Positions 48,104 to 57,395 of a DNA stretch of 64,000 nucleotides are shown in pieces. The position numbers and the translations under genes were made by a program. Positions within the stretch are counted from its first letter, which is position 1; each line of letters begins with the position of its first letter. This stretch comes from Rhodococcus sp. ARC_M6 (GTDB taxonomy: Bacteria; Actinomycetota; Actinomycetes; Mycobacteriales; Mycobacteriaceae): NCBI RefSeq assembly GCF_022810305.1, contig NZ_JALGQH010000006.1:124001-188000 (forward strand). The letters run 5' to 3'. The notes under the pieces were generated by a model, which was not told where the DNA came from, did no database searches, and worked only from the letters and a program-made list of their open reading frames with translations.

Positions 48104-49165
48104 TCAATAGCGACGCGCGGTGGAGAACGGCATGCCTGCCATCGACTGCACCTTTACCGGAACACCGAATGTCGAGGCATGGAGAATGTTCCCGTCGCCC
48201 GCATAGATTCCGACATGCGAATTGTCGCTGTAGAACGTCACGATATCGCCGGGCTGTAGCTGATCACGCGAAATAGGTGTGCCACCCGCTGCCTGCGCCT
48301 GACTCGACCGCGGCAGGGTCTTCCCGACCTGCTTGTAGGACCACACGACAAGACCGGAGCAGTCGAACTCGTCGGGTCCGGTAGCTCCCCAGACATAGGG
48401 ATCACCGATTCGGGTCAGTCCGGCCTGGAGTGCTGCTGTGCCCGACCCGGGCGTCAAGTTAGCCAAAATTTTGCTGGAATCAACTCCGGGTGGGAAGGTT
48501 GTCCCGCTCAACTGCACACGTTCGGACTCAGTCAGATTGTCGAAGGCCTTGGTAACCTCGGCAACCTGCGCCTGAAGCTCGCTTTGTTTCCGCTGCAGAT
48601 CATCACTGAGCGCCTTCGCCTGGTCAGCCGCCGTCCGCGCTTCATCCGCTGACTGCTTCGAGGATTCCGCTGCCCGGCGAGCATCGCCAGTAGCTTCGTT
48701 GAACTGACGGACCTGGACGGCCGCATCATTGGAGATGACGTCGAGCGCCGACATCTGATCAAGCAACTGCTGCGGAGAATCACTGACCATCAACGCAAAG
48801 AGGCGATTGGTCCGCGCGCCCTGATAGTTCGCCGTCGCAATGCGATTCACAGCCGGCGCAACCTCGGAAACTCGTACGTTTGCCGCGTCGTATCGCTCCT
48901 GATCAGCCGCGAAGCGCGTGTCGGTATCGAGGCGCAACGCCTCTTTTGCATCCAGATCGATCTGCGCGTTGTGCAATGCCTCGTTGGTTTGTTCGGACAC
49001 CCGGGCAAGTTCCCCAAGTTTCTCGAGCGCCTCGGTGGGGTTGCTGATCACCGGATCGGCAGTCGCCGGCAACGCCGGCAACGCGACGAGACCGATAGCC
49101 AACGCACTTACCGTCAGCGCAGTACGGACTCGACTGAACTTCTTCGATGAAACCACGGAACGCAA
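48104..49165 (-). CDS. Secreted NlpC/P60 peptidoglycan endopeptidase with coiled coil (RipC-like)
   Basis: A 353-residue exported hydrolase. A signal peptide (about 1-36, ending PATADP) is followed by a long coiled coil (about 40-215), as in the RipA/RipC group where it controls activity, and a C-terminal NlpC/P60 domain (about 240-353). The catalytic Cys is in DEFDCSGLVVWSY, the His in DNSHVGIYAG, and the third polar residue in ILHASTFG. It probably cleaves within the stem peptide during cell separation. Corresponds to Rv2190c. Confidence 0.92.
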   Translation of the reverse strand: MRSVVSSKKFSRVRTALTVSALAIGLVALPALPATADPVISNPTEALEKLGELARVSEQTNEALHNAQIDLDAKEALRLDTDTRFAADQERYDAANVRVSEVAPAVNRIATANYQGARTNRLFALMVSDSPQQLLDQMSALDVISNDAAVQVRQFNEATGDARRAAESSKQSADEARTAADQAKALSDDLQRKQSELQAQVAEVTKAFDNLTESERVQLSGTTFPPGVDSSKILANLTPGSGTAALQAGLTRIGDPYVWGATGPDEFDCSGLVVWSYKQVGKTLPRSSQAQAAGGTPISRDQLQPGDIVTFYSDNSHVGIYAGDGNILHASTFGVPVKVQSMAGMPFSTARRY

Positions 49166-49350
49166 CTCTCCGTCTCACTCTTACGATCCCACCAGAGTTG
49201 GCCGGATCTGTTAGCTGGATGTCAACTACTCACACTACCGGTAGACAGCACCTAATGTCACGATCAGGTTACGGAACGGCATAGGTTTACGCCTACTCAC
49301 CAGTAGGTATATCGCCATGAAGTACTGGGTGAAATGACCTGAAAAAACAA
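49166..49350 (-). promoter_or_regulatory. Upstream region of the RipC-like gene with short inverted repeats
   Basis: The gene-free stretch between the two NlpC/P60 genes spans 49166-49465. It contains the palindrome CTACCGGTAG (49235-49244) and CCTACT-N4-AGTAGG (49292-49307), besides the terminator reported separately. These sit where a promoter for the downstream gene is expected, but no hexamers can be fixed. Confidence 0.4.
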
Positions 49351-49386
49351 ATGTGGGCCTCGAATCACGAGATTCGAGGCCCACAT
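49351..49386 (-). terminator. Intrinsic terminator of the riboswitch-controlled NlpC/P60 gene
   Basis: A perfect 16-bp inverted repeat with a 4-nt loop, about 80 nt after the stop of the minus-strand NlpC/P60 gene. On the minus strand it is followed by TTTGTTTTTTC, a classical U-tract, so this is a strong intrinsic terminator. Confidence 0.9.
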
Positions 49387-49465
49387 TCGGCAAAGCTGTG
49401 GAGCTACCCCAGTCGGTGGCGGATCGAACCGGACTCCGCGAGAAGCCGTCGATCAGTCACACGGA

Positions 49466-50041
49466 TCAGAAGCGGCGAGCGCCGTCGTACGGCATCGACG
49501 ACACGGGAGCCACCTTCACGGGCTGACCTGCGGTCGATGCATGGATGACATTGCCGTTGCCGGCGTAGATGCCCGAGTGCGATCCGCCGTAGAACGAAAT
49601 CACGTCGCCGACGCGAAGATCGGACTGAGCAACTGCGACACCGGCCGCGGCCTGGTCGTAGCTCGTACGCGGGATGTTGAGACCGGCCTGCTTGTATGCC
49701 CACTGGATGAGGCCGGAGCAATCGAATGCGTCCGGGCCCGCTGCGCCGTACACGTACGGGGAGCCCAGCTTGCTCTCTGCGGCGCGAACAGCCTGCTCAC
49801 CAATGGTGGAGATGGGAGCGGCCGGTGCAGCCTGCGCGAGGGGCGCAAGTGAACCCGTGTCAGTGACGCCGGGAATAACCGGAAGTGTGGGAAGCGAGAC
49901 GCCCGGAATGTCAAACGTTCCGACGCCGGGGATGTTGATGGGGTCTGCCGAGGCAGGTGCAGCGGTAGTAGCGAATGCTCCGGCTGCCAGTGCGCCTGCG
50001 ACTACCAAAGTCGCCGAACGCTTGAAACTATGTGACGCCAC
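49466..50041 (-). CDS. Secreted NlpC/P60 cell-wall hydrolase (RipD-like)
   Basis: A 191-residue exported protein. A signal peptide (about 1-33, ending APASADP) precedes a short linker with repeated PGV (INIPGVGTFDIPGVSLP) and an NlpC/P60 domain (about 80-191). The Cys is in DAFDCSGLIQWAYKQAG, the His in GSHSGIYAGNG, and the third residue in VIHASTAG. Start GTG 50041. It has no coiled coil, so it lacks the regulatory domain of the neighbour and may instead be limited by its c-di-AMP riboswitch. Confidence 0.93.
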   Translation of the reverse strand: MASHSFKRSATLVVAGALAAGAFATTAAPASADPINIPGVGTFDIPGVSLPTLPVIPGVTDTGSLAPLAQAAPAAPISTIGEQAVRAAESKLGSPYVYGAAGPDAFDCSGLIQWAYKQAGLNIPRTSYDQAAAGVAVAQSDLRVGDVISFYGGSHSGIYAGNGNVIHASTAGQPVKVAPVSSMPYDGARRF

Positions 50042-50070
50042 TTTAAGAGGTGCTCCATTTCTTCCATTCG

Positions 50071-50235
50071 TCCGCCGACCGAGTTAGCTGACGGGTTCGG
50101 GCTGGGAAGAGTCAGCCCTACCCGCGTGGTCTGCAGCGATCAAGCATGCTGCACCCCAGGCGGGATTCACCCCAGTGGAAACTTGGGTTCCCGGTTCGGG
50201 TTCCTCGCGGAGATCCCGATTAGGCGGTTCCTGAC
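50071..50235 (-). promoter_or_regulatory. c-di-AMP riboswitch (ydaO-yuaA type)
   Basis: On the minus strand, 30 nt upstream of the NlpC/P60 start, the leader carries the conserved ydaO-yuaA segments: GAACCGGGAACCCA, then TGGGGTGAATCCCGCC, GGGTAGGGC, GACTCTTCCCAGCCCGAACCCGTCAGCTAAC and a closing GGCGG that can pair with an upstream CCGCC (P1). This RNA binds cyclic di-AMP and in actinobacteria commonly precedes cell-wall hydrolase genes, usually switching expression off. The 5' border is approximate. Confidence 0.92.
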
Positions 50236-50767
50236 GATGCCGGTCCGTCTTTGGTCCGGCAAGACTTCGTTAGGTCTCAGGAAGGTTACGAAATGATCGC
50301 GGCGATGTCGACCGCATCGCGCATTTGATGCGCGATTCGTCCGATTCTCTGTCTTCTCGCGCTCGTTACGCCAATACGATCACAGCGAGATAACGATTAG
50401 TCTGGTTTGCAGACCGTAGCCGACACGTTTCCGTTGTAGGCGAACCACAACCAAAGGCCGCGGCGGGCGCCCCGCCCCAGATCAGAAGTACTTACGTACC
50501 GGTAGGACCTTTCCGGTTTTGCAAGATCACGAACCGACATCGAGGCGCCTACTTGGACACCACAGAGCGTGCCGAATCGGATCAGCACCTCGATGGCCGA
50601 TCCAAAATTCAGGCAAACTGTGACGCTCGTCTCTCTTGCGTTATTCATCGCGAAATGACTGGTGCCTCAACGCGATTTACCCAGCCTCCGAACGTCCCGA
50701 AATCCAAGTCGAAGGTCCTTCTCCGGCCCGACAAAACCTGTCGGACTCTCCCTCTACTGTCTCCTCT
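50236..50767. promoter_or_regulatory. Divergent region upstream of the riboswitch and the exonuclease gene
   Basis: This stretch of more than 500 bases has no gene I can support. It must hold the promoter for the riboswitch transcript and one for the plus-strand exonuclease gene. Near 50240-50275 are two small inverted repeats (GCCGG..CCGGC and AGAC..GTCT). An 83-codon minus-strand frame at 50397-50648 exists but has no ribosome site and no recognisable domain. Confidence 0.4.
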
Positions 50768-52546
50768 GTGAGTCCTGCCTCCGCCGAAGCTTTTCCTGCC
50801 GCCTCTGAACTCAGCCCGCACAACGGGCGTCAGTTGTCGTTCGACGAACTGGACACACCTCTCAGTGAGACCACGTTCGTCATCGTCGACCTCGAAACAA
50901 CAGGCGGCAGTGCGGATCAAGATTCGATCACCGAAATCGGCGCCGTCAAGATTCGTGGCGGCCGAGTACTCGGCGAGATGGCAACGCTGGTAGATCCCGG
51001 ACGATCGATCCCGCCGTACATCGTCGAGCTGACCGGAATCACCGACGCAATGCTGATCAATGCTCCCCGTATCGATCGAGTACTGCCAGCATTTCTCGAA
51101 TTCGCCGAAGGCGCCGTCCTCGTGGCTCACAACGCCCCGTTCGACATCGGATTCCTCAAGGCCGCAGCGTCCCGCACCAGCCGCCCCTGGCCGGCCTTCC
51201 GGGTGCTCTGCACGGTCAAACTCGCCCGGCGGGTCCTCACCCGCGACGAAGCACCCTCGGTGAAGCTCTCCGCGCTCGCGCACCTCTTCCAAGTCAGCAC
51301 CCAGCCGACGCACCGAGCCCTCGACGACGCCCGAGCAACCGTCGACGTCCTCCACGGATTAATCGACCGCGTCGGCAACCAAGGCGTCCACAGTTACAGC
51401 GAACTGATCGACTATCTGCCCAATATCTCGTCACACCAGCGGGCAAAACGATCCTTCGCGACCGACCTCCCCCGAAGTCCGGGTGTGTATCTCTTTCGCG
51501 GCCCTTCCGACGAAGCTCTGTACATCGGGACGGCGGTAGATCTGCGTCGTCGGGTCCGCACCTACTTCACAGGCTCCGAAACCCGCGGCCGCATGAAGGA
51601 GATGGTGGCCCTGGCCACCCGCGTCGACCACGTCGAGTGTTCCCACGCCCTCGAGGCCGGCGTACGCGAGCTTCGACTCCTCGCTGCACATGCTCCCCCG
51701 TACAACCGTCGCTCGAAGTTCCCCAAACGTGGTTGGTGGATCACCCTCACCGACGAGGCCTTTCCGAGGCTGTCCGTGGCCCGCACCCCGACGCCCCATT
51801 GCGTGGGGCCGTTCAGCTCGCGTGCCACCGCGCTCGACGTGGCCGAGACCGTCGCCGAGTTCACGGGCTTGCGCACCTGCACCAAACGGTTAGCCCATGG
51901 TGCCGTCCACGGCCCTGCCTGCCCCGCACGCGAAGTAGGTTCCTGTCCGGCAACTCCCCCAGCCGGAAGCACGGCCGCCTCCGACATCACGGAAGAGCAA
52001 TACGCGTCCACCGCAGCCGAGGTTCGCACATTTCTGCTGGGCCACCACGACCGTCCCTTGCAACGGATGAAGGACCGAATCGAAGGATTGTCTGCCGACG
52101 CCCACTTCGAGACTGCGGCCCGACTTCGAGATCGAACTGCCGCAGTTGCCGTCGCACTGCAACGGACCCAGCGACTCGCCGCAGTCGCCGAAATAGATCA
52201 ATTGGTTCTGGCCCACCCCGCTTCCGAGGGAGGCTGGGAATTGGCAGTGATACGAGCAGGTCGACTGGCCTCAGCGGGGCTAGCTCGACGAGGCACCCAT
52301 CCCATGCCGGTAGTCGACGCCATCGTCGCTGCAGCAGAAACTGTGTTTCCCGACGACGCTCCCCTCCGCGGCGCTCCCCCGGAAGAACTCGCTTTGATCG
52401 TCCGTTGGCTCGGCTCCGACGGCGTCCGAATCGTCTCGGCCACATCGGGATATGCGGAGCCTGCGATGGGTGCCGGTCGCTGGGCGGAGTGGTGCCAACT
52501 CGCCAAGGCCGGAGCCCAATCCGAGCCACGCCGAGAGCCACTGTGA
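50768..52546 (+). CDS. DEDDh exonuclease fused to a GIY-YIG/UvrC-like nuclease
   Basis: A 592-residue fusion. N-terminal DnaQ-like 3'-5' exonuclease (about 32-195): VDLETTGG, HNAPFDIGFL and HRALDDARAT supply the DEDDh residues. A GIY-YIG domain follows (about 235-320; PGVYLFRGPSDEALYIGTA then RVRTYF). Further on are a Cys-containing UvrC-like block (CTKRLAHG, PACPA) and a UVR-like helix pair (LQRMKDRIEGLSADAHFETAARLRDR). The UvrC RNase H and HhH parts are missing, so it is Cho-like. It probably works in DNA repair. GTG 50768 is the likely start; the frame is open to 50636. Corresponds to Rv2191. Confidence 0.9.
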   Translation: MSPASAEAFPAASELSPHNGRQLSFDELDTPLSETTFVIVDLETTGGSADQDSITEIGAVKIRGGRVLGEMATLVDPGRSIPPYIVELTGITDAMLINAPRIDRVLPAFLEFAEGAVLVAHNAPFDIGFLKAAASRTSRPWPAFRVLCTVKLARRVLTRDEAPSVKLSALAHLFQVSTQPTHRALDDARATVDVLHGLIDRVGNQGVHSYSELIDYLPNISSHQRAKRSFATDLPRSPGVYLFRGPSDEALYIGTAVDLRRRVRTYFTGSETRGRMKEMVALATRVDHVECSHALEAGVRELRLLAAHAPPYNRRSKFPKRGWWITLTDEAFPRLSVARTPTPHCVGPFSSRATALDVAETVAEFTGLRTCTKRLAHGAVHGPACPAREVGSCPATPPAGSTAASDITEEQYASTAAEVRTFLLGHHDRPLQRMKDRIEGLSADAHFETAARLRDRTAAVAVALQRTQRLAAVAEIDQLVLAHPASEGGWELAVIRAGRLASAGLARRGTHPMPVVDAIVAAAETVFPDDAPLRGAPPEELALIVRWLGSDGVRIVSATSGYAEPAMGAGRWAEWCQLAKAGAQSEPRREPL

Positions 52547-52637
52547 TCCGCCGGTCCGGCAACTGATCGTGAGGACATAAGCTCGATCCAGCTTTACCGG
52601 AGTTCACGCTGTACCGGAGTTCAATCAGAGGAGAGAC

Positions 52638-52913
52638 ATGATCAACGCCATCGTCATGATTCACGCCGAATCCGCACGGATCCCGGAGACAGCACAGGCT
52701 GTCGCCGATATCCCCGGCGTCAGCGAGGTGTACTCCTGTGCAGGTGATATCGACCTGATTGCGGTGGTCAAAGTGCGGGACCACGCTCAGATCGCAGACG
52801 TAGTCACCGGTGGCATCAACAAGGTTCACGGAGTGACGAAGACCGCCACCCACATTGCGTTCCAGTCCTTCTCCAGCGCTGACGTCGAGGCCGGTTTCTC
52901 CCTCGGCGAATGA
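52638..52913 (+). CDS. Stand-alone Lrp/AsnC ligand-binding (RAM) domain protein
   Basis: A 91-residue protein: MINAIVMIHAESARIPETAQAVADIPGVSEVYSCAGDIDLIAVVKVRD is the alpha-beta RAM domain of Lrp/AsnC regulators, without the DNA-binding HTH. Such proteins bind amino acids as oligomers and may modulate full-length Lrp proteins or enzymes. GAGGAGAG precedes the ATG. It is between the exonuclease gene and convergent trpD, so a role in amino acid sensing is conceivable but unproven. Confidence 0.9.
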   Translation: MINAIVMIHAESARIPETAQAVADIPGVSEVYSCAGDIDLIAVVKVRDHAQIADVVTGGINKVHGVTKTATHIAFQSFSSADVEAGFSLGE

Positions 52914-52933
52914 CCGTCAAGCCCGGCTGATCG

Positions 52934-54025
52934 TCAGGCGCCTTCGGCCAACGCCACCGTGAGCGACGCCCACCGGCGCAACAACTCCGCCGCCGCGCCA
53001 CTGTCGATTGCGGTGGAGGCCGATGCCATACCGGCCGCAATCGCACCTTCCAGGTCGTCACCGACCCCGTTGAAGGCTGCGATGGCGGCACCGGCGTTGA
53101 GTAGCACTGCGTCTCGGACCGGACCGGCCTCACCCGACAGCAGCGTTCTCGCCGCGGCTGCATTCACATCTGCGTCACCGCCCCGCAACTGATCCAAGGG
53201 AACGCGCGCGATGCCGAGGTCGCGCGGGTCCAACGTAGCGATTCTGACCTTGCCGTCGGCGACAACGTAGACCGTCGACGTAGTCGACGTAGTCAACTCG
53301 TCCAATCCGTCGTCTCCGCGCACCACCAATGCCGAATTACCGCGCTGCGCAAGCACTCCCGCAACCACTGAAATCAGCTTCGGAAACGCACACCCGATCA
53401 ATCCCGCGCGCGGACGTGCCGGGTTGGTCAGCGGACCCAGCACATTGAACGCCGTCGGGATTCCGATTTCCTTACGCGGAGCCGCGGCAAATCGCAGAGC
53501 CGGATGGAATACGGGTGCGAAGCAGAATCCGATGCCTACCTCGTCGACACAACGCGCCACCTGCTCCGGGCCCAAGTTGATTCGCACGCCCAGCGCCTCG
53601 AGCACGTCGGCACCACCACTCTTGGACGACGCCGCACGGTTACCGTGCTTGACGACGCGAATTCCCGATGCTGCCACCACAATTGAGGCCATTGTCGAGA
53701 TGTTGACCGTGTTGGAGCGGTCGCCTCCCGTCCCCACGATGTCGACGACGTCGGAATCCACGGGAACAGCTTTGGAATGTTCGAGCATGGCGTCGGCGAG
53801 GCCCTGCAACTCGGCCGGCGTCTCGCCCTTCATCTTCAGACCCACACCGAACGCGGCGATCTGCGCGGAACTTGCGTTGTCGGACATGATCTCGCGCATC
53901 GCCCAACGAGAGTCGTCCAACGAGAGATCGTGTCCGTCGGTGAGTATCCCGAGAATCATCGGCCAGGACCGCACCACTGCGCTCGAATCGGCGTTCACAG
54001 CGTTGGATGCGTCGGTGCCGGCCAT
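52934..54025 (-). CDS. trpD: Anthranilate phosphoribosyltransferase (TrpD)
   Basis: A 363-residue enzyme transferring phosphoribose from PRPP to anthranilate in tryptophan synthesis. It has the glycine-rich PRPP motif [17 protein letters not shown] (about 97-113), [22 protein letters not shown], and [39 protein letters not shown]. No other trp gene is adjacent, as in mycobacteria where trpD stands alone. The N-terminus has an extra about 20 residues before WPMILGIL. Confidence 0.95.
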   Translation of the reverse strand: MAGTDASNAVNADSSAVVRSWPMILGILTDGHDLSLDDSRWAMREIMSDNASSAQIAAFGVGLKMKGETPAELQGLADAMLEHSKAVPVDSDVVDIVGTGGDRSNTVNISTMASIVVAASGIRVVKHGNRAASSKSGGADVLEALGVRINLGPEQVARCVDEVGIGFCFAPVFHPALRFAAAPRKEIGIPTAFNVLGPLTNPARPRAGLIGCAFPKLISVVAGVLAQRGNSALVVRGDDGLDELTTSTTSTVYVVADGKVRIATLDPRDLGIARVPLDQLRGGDADVNAAAARTLLSGEAGPVRDAVLLNAGAAIAAFNGVGDDLEGAIAAGMASASTAIDSGAAAELLRRWASLTVALAEGA

Positions 54026-54142
54026 GTACTTCGGTCCCCTTGTGAGTCGTGCTGGATCTGACCATCGCAGCCTAGTCAGTGCTGTGCCAGGTCCTTGAAG
54101 TTGGCCCGGTCACAGAAACACGCCACCTGCCCCGAAACTCGG

Positions 54143-54598
54143 TTACCTGACGGCGGCCGGCTGAAGCGCATCCCAACCCGCGACGGAACCGCCCAGTCTC
54201 TGAGCCAATGCAGCCATCCTCGATCGCTCTTGAGAACAGTGAAGTGCATCGAGTAGCTGGGTTCGTTCGAAGAGAACTCGCACCAGCCCGACGCCAGGCG
54301 GCTGAACGTCGAACTCCCTCGGAACGCCACGCCGGTAGCCGTCCCGCATGACAAACGTTTCGGCCTCCGCCACTGCCGCCTCCGGCAGGTCCAGATGGTG
54401 CCGAAGTACGGCTTCCCGCTCGGACTGCCATCGCGGTTCCTCAGCGCTCGCCCGCGCCAAAACAGTCGAGCATGCTTCGACGTCGTCGAAACCCGCGGCG
54501 ACGATCTCCAGATCGGGCCGTGACGGATCGAGTGGTGCCGAAACTTTTCTGCTGAATATTCTCAGGAACCAAGGTCTACTCTGGTGCGTAGCTGCCAT
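54143..54598 (-). CDS. Conserved-looking protein of unknown function
   Basis: A 151-residue soluble protein of average codon use that I do not recognise. ATG 54598 gives [39 protein letters not shown]...; a first part (about 24-100) contains [28 protein letters not shown] and [23 protein letters not shown], a second part the Leu-rich helix [32 protein letters not shown] and WDALQPA. It diverges from ctaE and follows trpD. The N-terminal WFLRIF could be a short amphipathic helix. No function proposed. Confidence 0.75.
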   Translation of the reverse strand: MAATHQSRPWFLRIFSRKVSAPLDPSRPDLEIVAAGFDDVEACSTVLARASAEEPRWQSEREAVLRHHLDLPEAAVAEAETFVMRDGYRRGVPREFDVQPPGVGLVRVLFERTQLLDALHCSQERSRMAALAQRLGGSVAGWDALQPAAVR

Positions 54599-54726
54599 TG
54601 CGCCAGCATATTCACAGACGCTCCACCAGCACCTACGCAACCCGAATCCGTGATCTCGGACCTAACGACGCGCCGATGGTGGACCCGAGTGGCCGTCTCT
54701 TACGACGAAGCGTCATACTTCTGTCT

Positions 54727-55341
54727 GTGACGAGCGCAGTAGGGACTTCAGGATCGGCAATCACCCAACGCGTGCACTCGCTGAACCGGCCAAATATGGT
54801 CAGCGTTGGCACCATCGTGTGGTTGTCCAGTGAGCTCATGTTTTTCGCAGGGCTCTTCGCCATGTACTTCGTGGCACGGGCGCAGGCACCGGAAGGCCAA
54901 TGGCCACCGGTCCCCACCCATTTGAACCTCTGGTTGGCGGTTCCGATCACACTCGTGCTGATCGCTTCCTCCTTTACATGCCAGATGGGTGTCTTCGCCG
55001 CTGAACGCGGCGATGTATTCGGCCTCCGCAGGTGGTACACGATCACCTTGGCAATGGGAACGTTCTTCGTCCTCGGCCAGGGCTACGAGTACATAACGCT
55101 GGTCGAACACGGAACCACCATCTCGAGCAGCGTTTACGGCTCGGTGTTCTACATGACCACCGGCTTCCACGGCATGCACGTCATCGGCGGTCTCATCGCC
55201 TTCGTTTTCTTGATCGCACGTACCCGGGTCAGCAAATTTACGCCGGCTCAGGCAACAGCAGCGATCGTTGTTTCGTATTACTGGCATTTCGTGGACATCG
55301 TGTGGATCGCGCTGTTCGCCACGATTTATTTCATCCGTTAA
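54727..55341 (+). CDS. ctaE: Cytochrome c oxidase subunit III (CtaE)
   Basis: A 204-residue membrane protein with five helices, the short actinobacterial form of aa3 oxidase subunit III. It shows [70 protein letters not shown] and the C-terminal [17 protein letters not shown] 54727 fits the CtaE N-terminus ([13 protein letters not shown]). It starts the ctaE-qcrC-qcrA-qcrB operon for the bcc-aa3 supercomplex. Confidence 0.96.
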   Translation: MTSAVGTSGSAITQRVHSLNRPNMVSVGTIVWLSSELMFFAGLFAMYFVARAQAPEGQWPPVPTHLNLWLAVPITLVLIASSFTCQMGVFAAERGDVFGLRRWYTITLAMGTFFVLGQGYEYITLVEHGTTISSSVYGSVFYMTTGFHGMHVIGGLIAFVFLIARTRVSKFTPAQATAAIVVSYYWHFVDIVWIALFATIYFIR

Positions 55342-55404
55342 TCAGCTGAACGCCACAGGCAGCCCCTGACGTCCAGTCCGTCCCGACATACCAAAGGGAT
55401 ACAG

Positions 55405-56256
55405 ATGAGTTCATCCCCCCCTCCCACATCCGATACCACAGCGAATGCCGCGAAGACGCGTCGCCAGCGGAAAATCCGCCGACGCGTCACCGGAGCGCTC
55501 GTACTGATGATGGGATTGATCAGCGCCGGCTTCCTTGCCTCCGCCCTGACACCCGCTCCGCAGGTTGCTACCGCCAGCGACGACACTGCCGCTCTCATTC
55601 GAGAGGGCAAGCAGTTGTACGACACGTCGTGCATCACTTGCCACGGCGCCAACCTTCAGGGTGTCGAGGACCGCGGTCCCAGCCTGATCGGCGTCGGCGA
55701 GGCAGCCGTGTACTTCCAGGTTTCGACCGGTCGTATGCCTGCAGCCCGCAACGAAGCCCAGGCTTCGCGTAAGGACCCCAAGTTCGACGCTTCACAGACC
55801 GACGCTCTGGGTGCATTCATCCAGGCAAACGGTGGCGGCCCGACGCTCATTCGTGACGAGAACGGCGAAATCGCTCAGTCCTCGCTGCGTGGTGGCGACA
55901 TCGGCCGAGGCAGCGAGCTCTTCCGGCTCAACTGCGCGTCCTGCCATAACTTCACCGGTCGCGGTGGCGCACTGTCCTCGGGCAAGTACGCACCGGTCCT
56001 GGATCCGGCGAACGAGCAGCAGATTTATGCCGCTATGGTCACCGGCCCCCAGAACATGCCGAAGTTCTCCGATCGTCAGCTGACGCTCGAAGAAAAGAAA
56101 GACATCATCGCGTACGTGAAGTCCTCCGGTGAGGCCAAGAACCCCGGCGGTTACGGTCTCGGCGGCGTCGGTCCGGCCTCTGAAGGTCTCTTCATGTGGG
56201 CTGCCGGAATCGTCGCTGTCGTTGGTGCAGCATTGTGGATCGGAGCAAGGTCATGA
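55405..56256 (+). CDS. qcrC: QcrC, diheme cytochrome c subunit of bc1 complex
   Basis: A 283-residue membrane-bound cytochrome cc. An N-terminal helix (about 32-52) precedes two c-type heme domains with CITCH (about 76-80) and CASCH (about 177-181), each followed by a Met-bearing stretch (RMPAARNE and GPQNMPKF). A C-terminal helix (about 257-280) anchors it. It transfers electrons from the Rieske protein directly to aa3 oxidase, replacing soluble cytochrome c. The stop overlaps the qcrA start by 4 nt. Confidence 0.97.
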   Translation: MSSSPPPTSDTTANAAKTRRQRKIRRRVTGALVLMMGLISAGFLASALTPAPQVATASDDTAALIREGKQLYDTSCITCHGANLQGVEDRGPSLIGVGEAAVYFQVSTGRMPAARNEAQASRKDPKFDASQTDALGAFIQANGGGPTLIRDENGEIAQSSLRGGDIGRGSELFRLNCASCHNFTGRGGALSSGKYAPVLDPANEQQIYAAMVTGPQNMPKFSDRQLTLEEKKDIIAYVKSSGEAKNPGGYGLGGVGPASEGLFMWAAGIVAVVGAALWIGARS

Positions 56257-57395
56257 GCGACGCTGGCCAGCAGGGCGGCGATACGCCAAAGAAGTACACG
56301 GATGAGGAGCTCGACGCGATGTCTCGCGACGAGTTGGTCACCCTGGGTACCAATCTCGACGGCGTAGACATCGCCTTCCGCCGTAACCGTTGGTCGGTCG
56401 AAGGCACCAAGGCTGAGAAGCGCGCCGAGCGGAACGTTGCGTTCTGGTTCGGCCTCGCCGGTGTTTCAGCTATCGCGTTCATCGGAATTTACCTGTTCTG
56501 GCCCTGGCAGTACGCCGGTGCCGGAGACGCGGACTACGGCAAGTACAGCCTGTACACCCCGTTGATCGGACTCACCATGGGTCTCGCGATCCTCGGTGTC
56601 GGTATCGGCGCGGTGCAGTTCACCAAGAAGTTCATCCCCGAAGAGGTGTCCATTCAGGACCGCCACGACGGTGGATCCTCCGAGGTCGACCGCCGTACTC
56701 TTGTCGCTCAGCTCGGCGAGTCATTGGAATCGTCGACCATTCCCCGTCGCAAGGCCATCAAGCGCAGCTTGATGTTCGGTGGCGGTGCGCTCGGTGTCAT
56801 GATGATCATGCCTCTCGGTGGACTCATCAAGAATCCGTGGGCCAAGGGCGACGACTCGCCACTGTGGGTGTCCGGATGGACCCCCAACTTCAAGGGCGAG
56901 ACCATCTACCTCCGTCGTGACACCGGTCGCCCCGAGGACATCGTTCTCGTGCGTCCGGAGGATCTCGACGCCGGATCCATGGAAACGGTCTTCCCGTTCC
57001 GTGAATCCGATCGCGGCGACGACCATGCGCTACTCGCAGCACTTCGCGGTATCCGCAACTCGGTCATGCTGATCCGCCTGCGCACGGAAGACACCGAACG
57101 TGTCACCAAGCGCAAGGGTCAGGAAAGCTTCAACTACGGCGACTACTTCGCGTACTCGAAGATCTGCACCCACCTGGGTTGCCCCACCTCGCTCTACGAA
57201 CAGCAGAGCAACCGTATTCTGTGCCCCTGCCACCAGTCGCAGTTCGATGCACTGCAGTACGGCAAGCCGATCTTCGGTCCCGCTGCTCGCGCACTTCCGC
57301 AGTTGCCTATTACAGTGAACGAAGAGGGCTTCCTGGTCGCCGATGGTGACTTCATCGAAGCACTCGGCCCGGCATTTTGGGAGCGTCGACCGTGA
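56253..57395 (+). CDS. qcrA: QcrA, Rieske iron-sulfur subunit
   Basis: A 380-residue subunit with three N-terminal helices (near 70-90, 105-125 and 165-190) and a C-terminal Rieske domain. The 2Fe-2S ligands are in CTHLGC (about 305-310) and CPCHQS (about 324-329). It oxidises menaquinol together with QcrB. The ATG at 56253 overlaps qcrC by 4 nt and the stop overlaps the qcrB GTG by 4 nt. The long N-terminus with extra helices is the actinobacterial form. Confidence 0.97.
   Translation: MSDAGQQGGDTPKKYTDEELDAMSRDELVTLGTNLDGVDIAFRRNRWSVEGTKAEKRAERNVAFWFGLAGVSAIAFIGIYLFWPWQYAGAGDADYGKYSLYTPLIGLTMGLAILGVGIGAVQFTKKFIPEEVSIQDRHDGGSSEVDRRTLVAQLGESLESSTIPRRKAIKRSLMFGGGALGVMMIMPLGGLIKNPWAKGDDSPLWVSGWTPNFKGETIYLRRDTGRPEDIVLVRPEDLDAGSMETVFPFRESDRGDDHALLAALRGIRNSVMLIRLRTEDTERVTKRKGQESFNYGDYFAYSKICTHLGCPTSLYEQQSNRILCPCHQSQFDALQYGKPIFGPAARALPQLPITVNEEGFLVADGDFIEALGPAFWERRP

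Noticed and set aside
50397-50648. 83-codon minus-strand frame in the riboswitch/exonuclease gap
   Set aside because: No ribosome-binding site, no recognisable domain, and it overlaps the region expected to hold two promoters; kept only as a remark in the gap entry.
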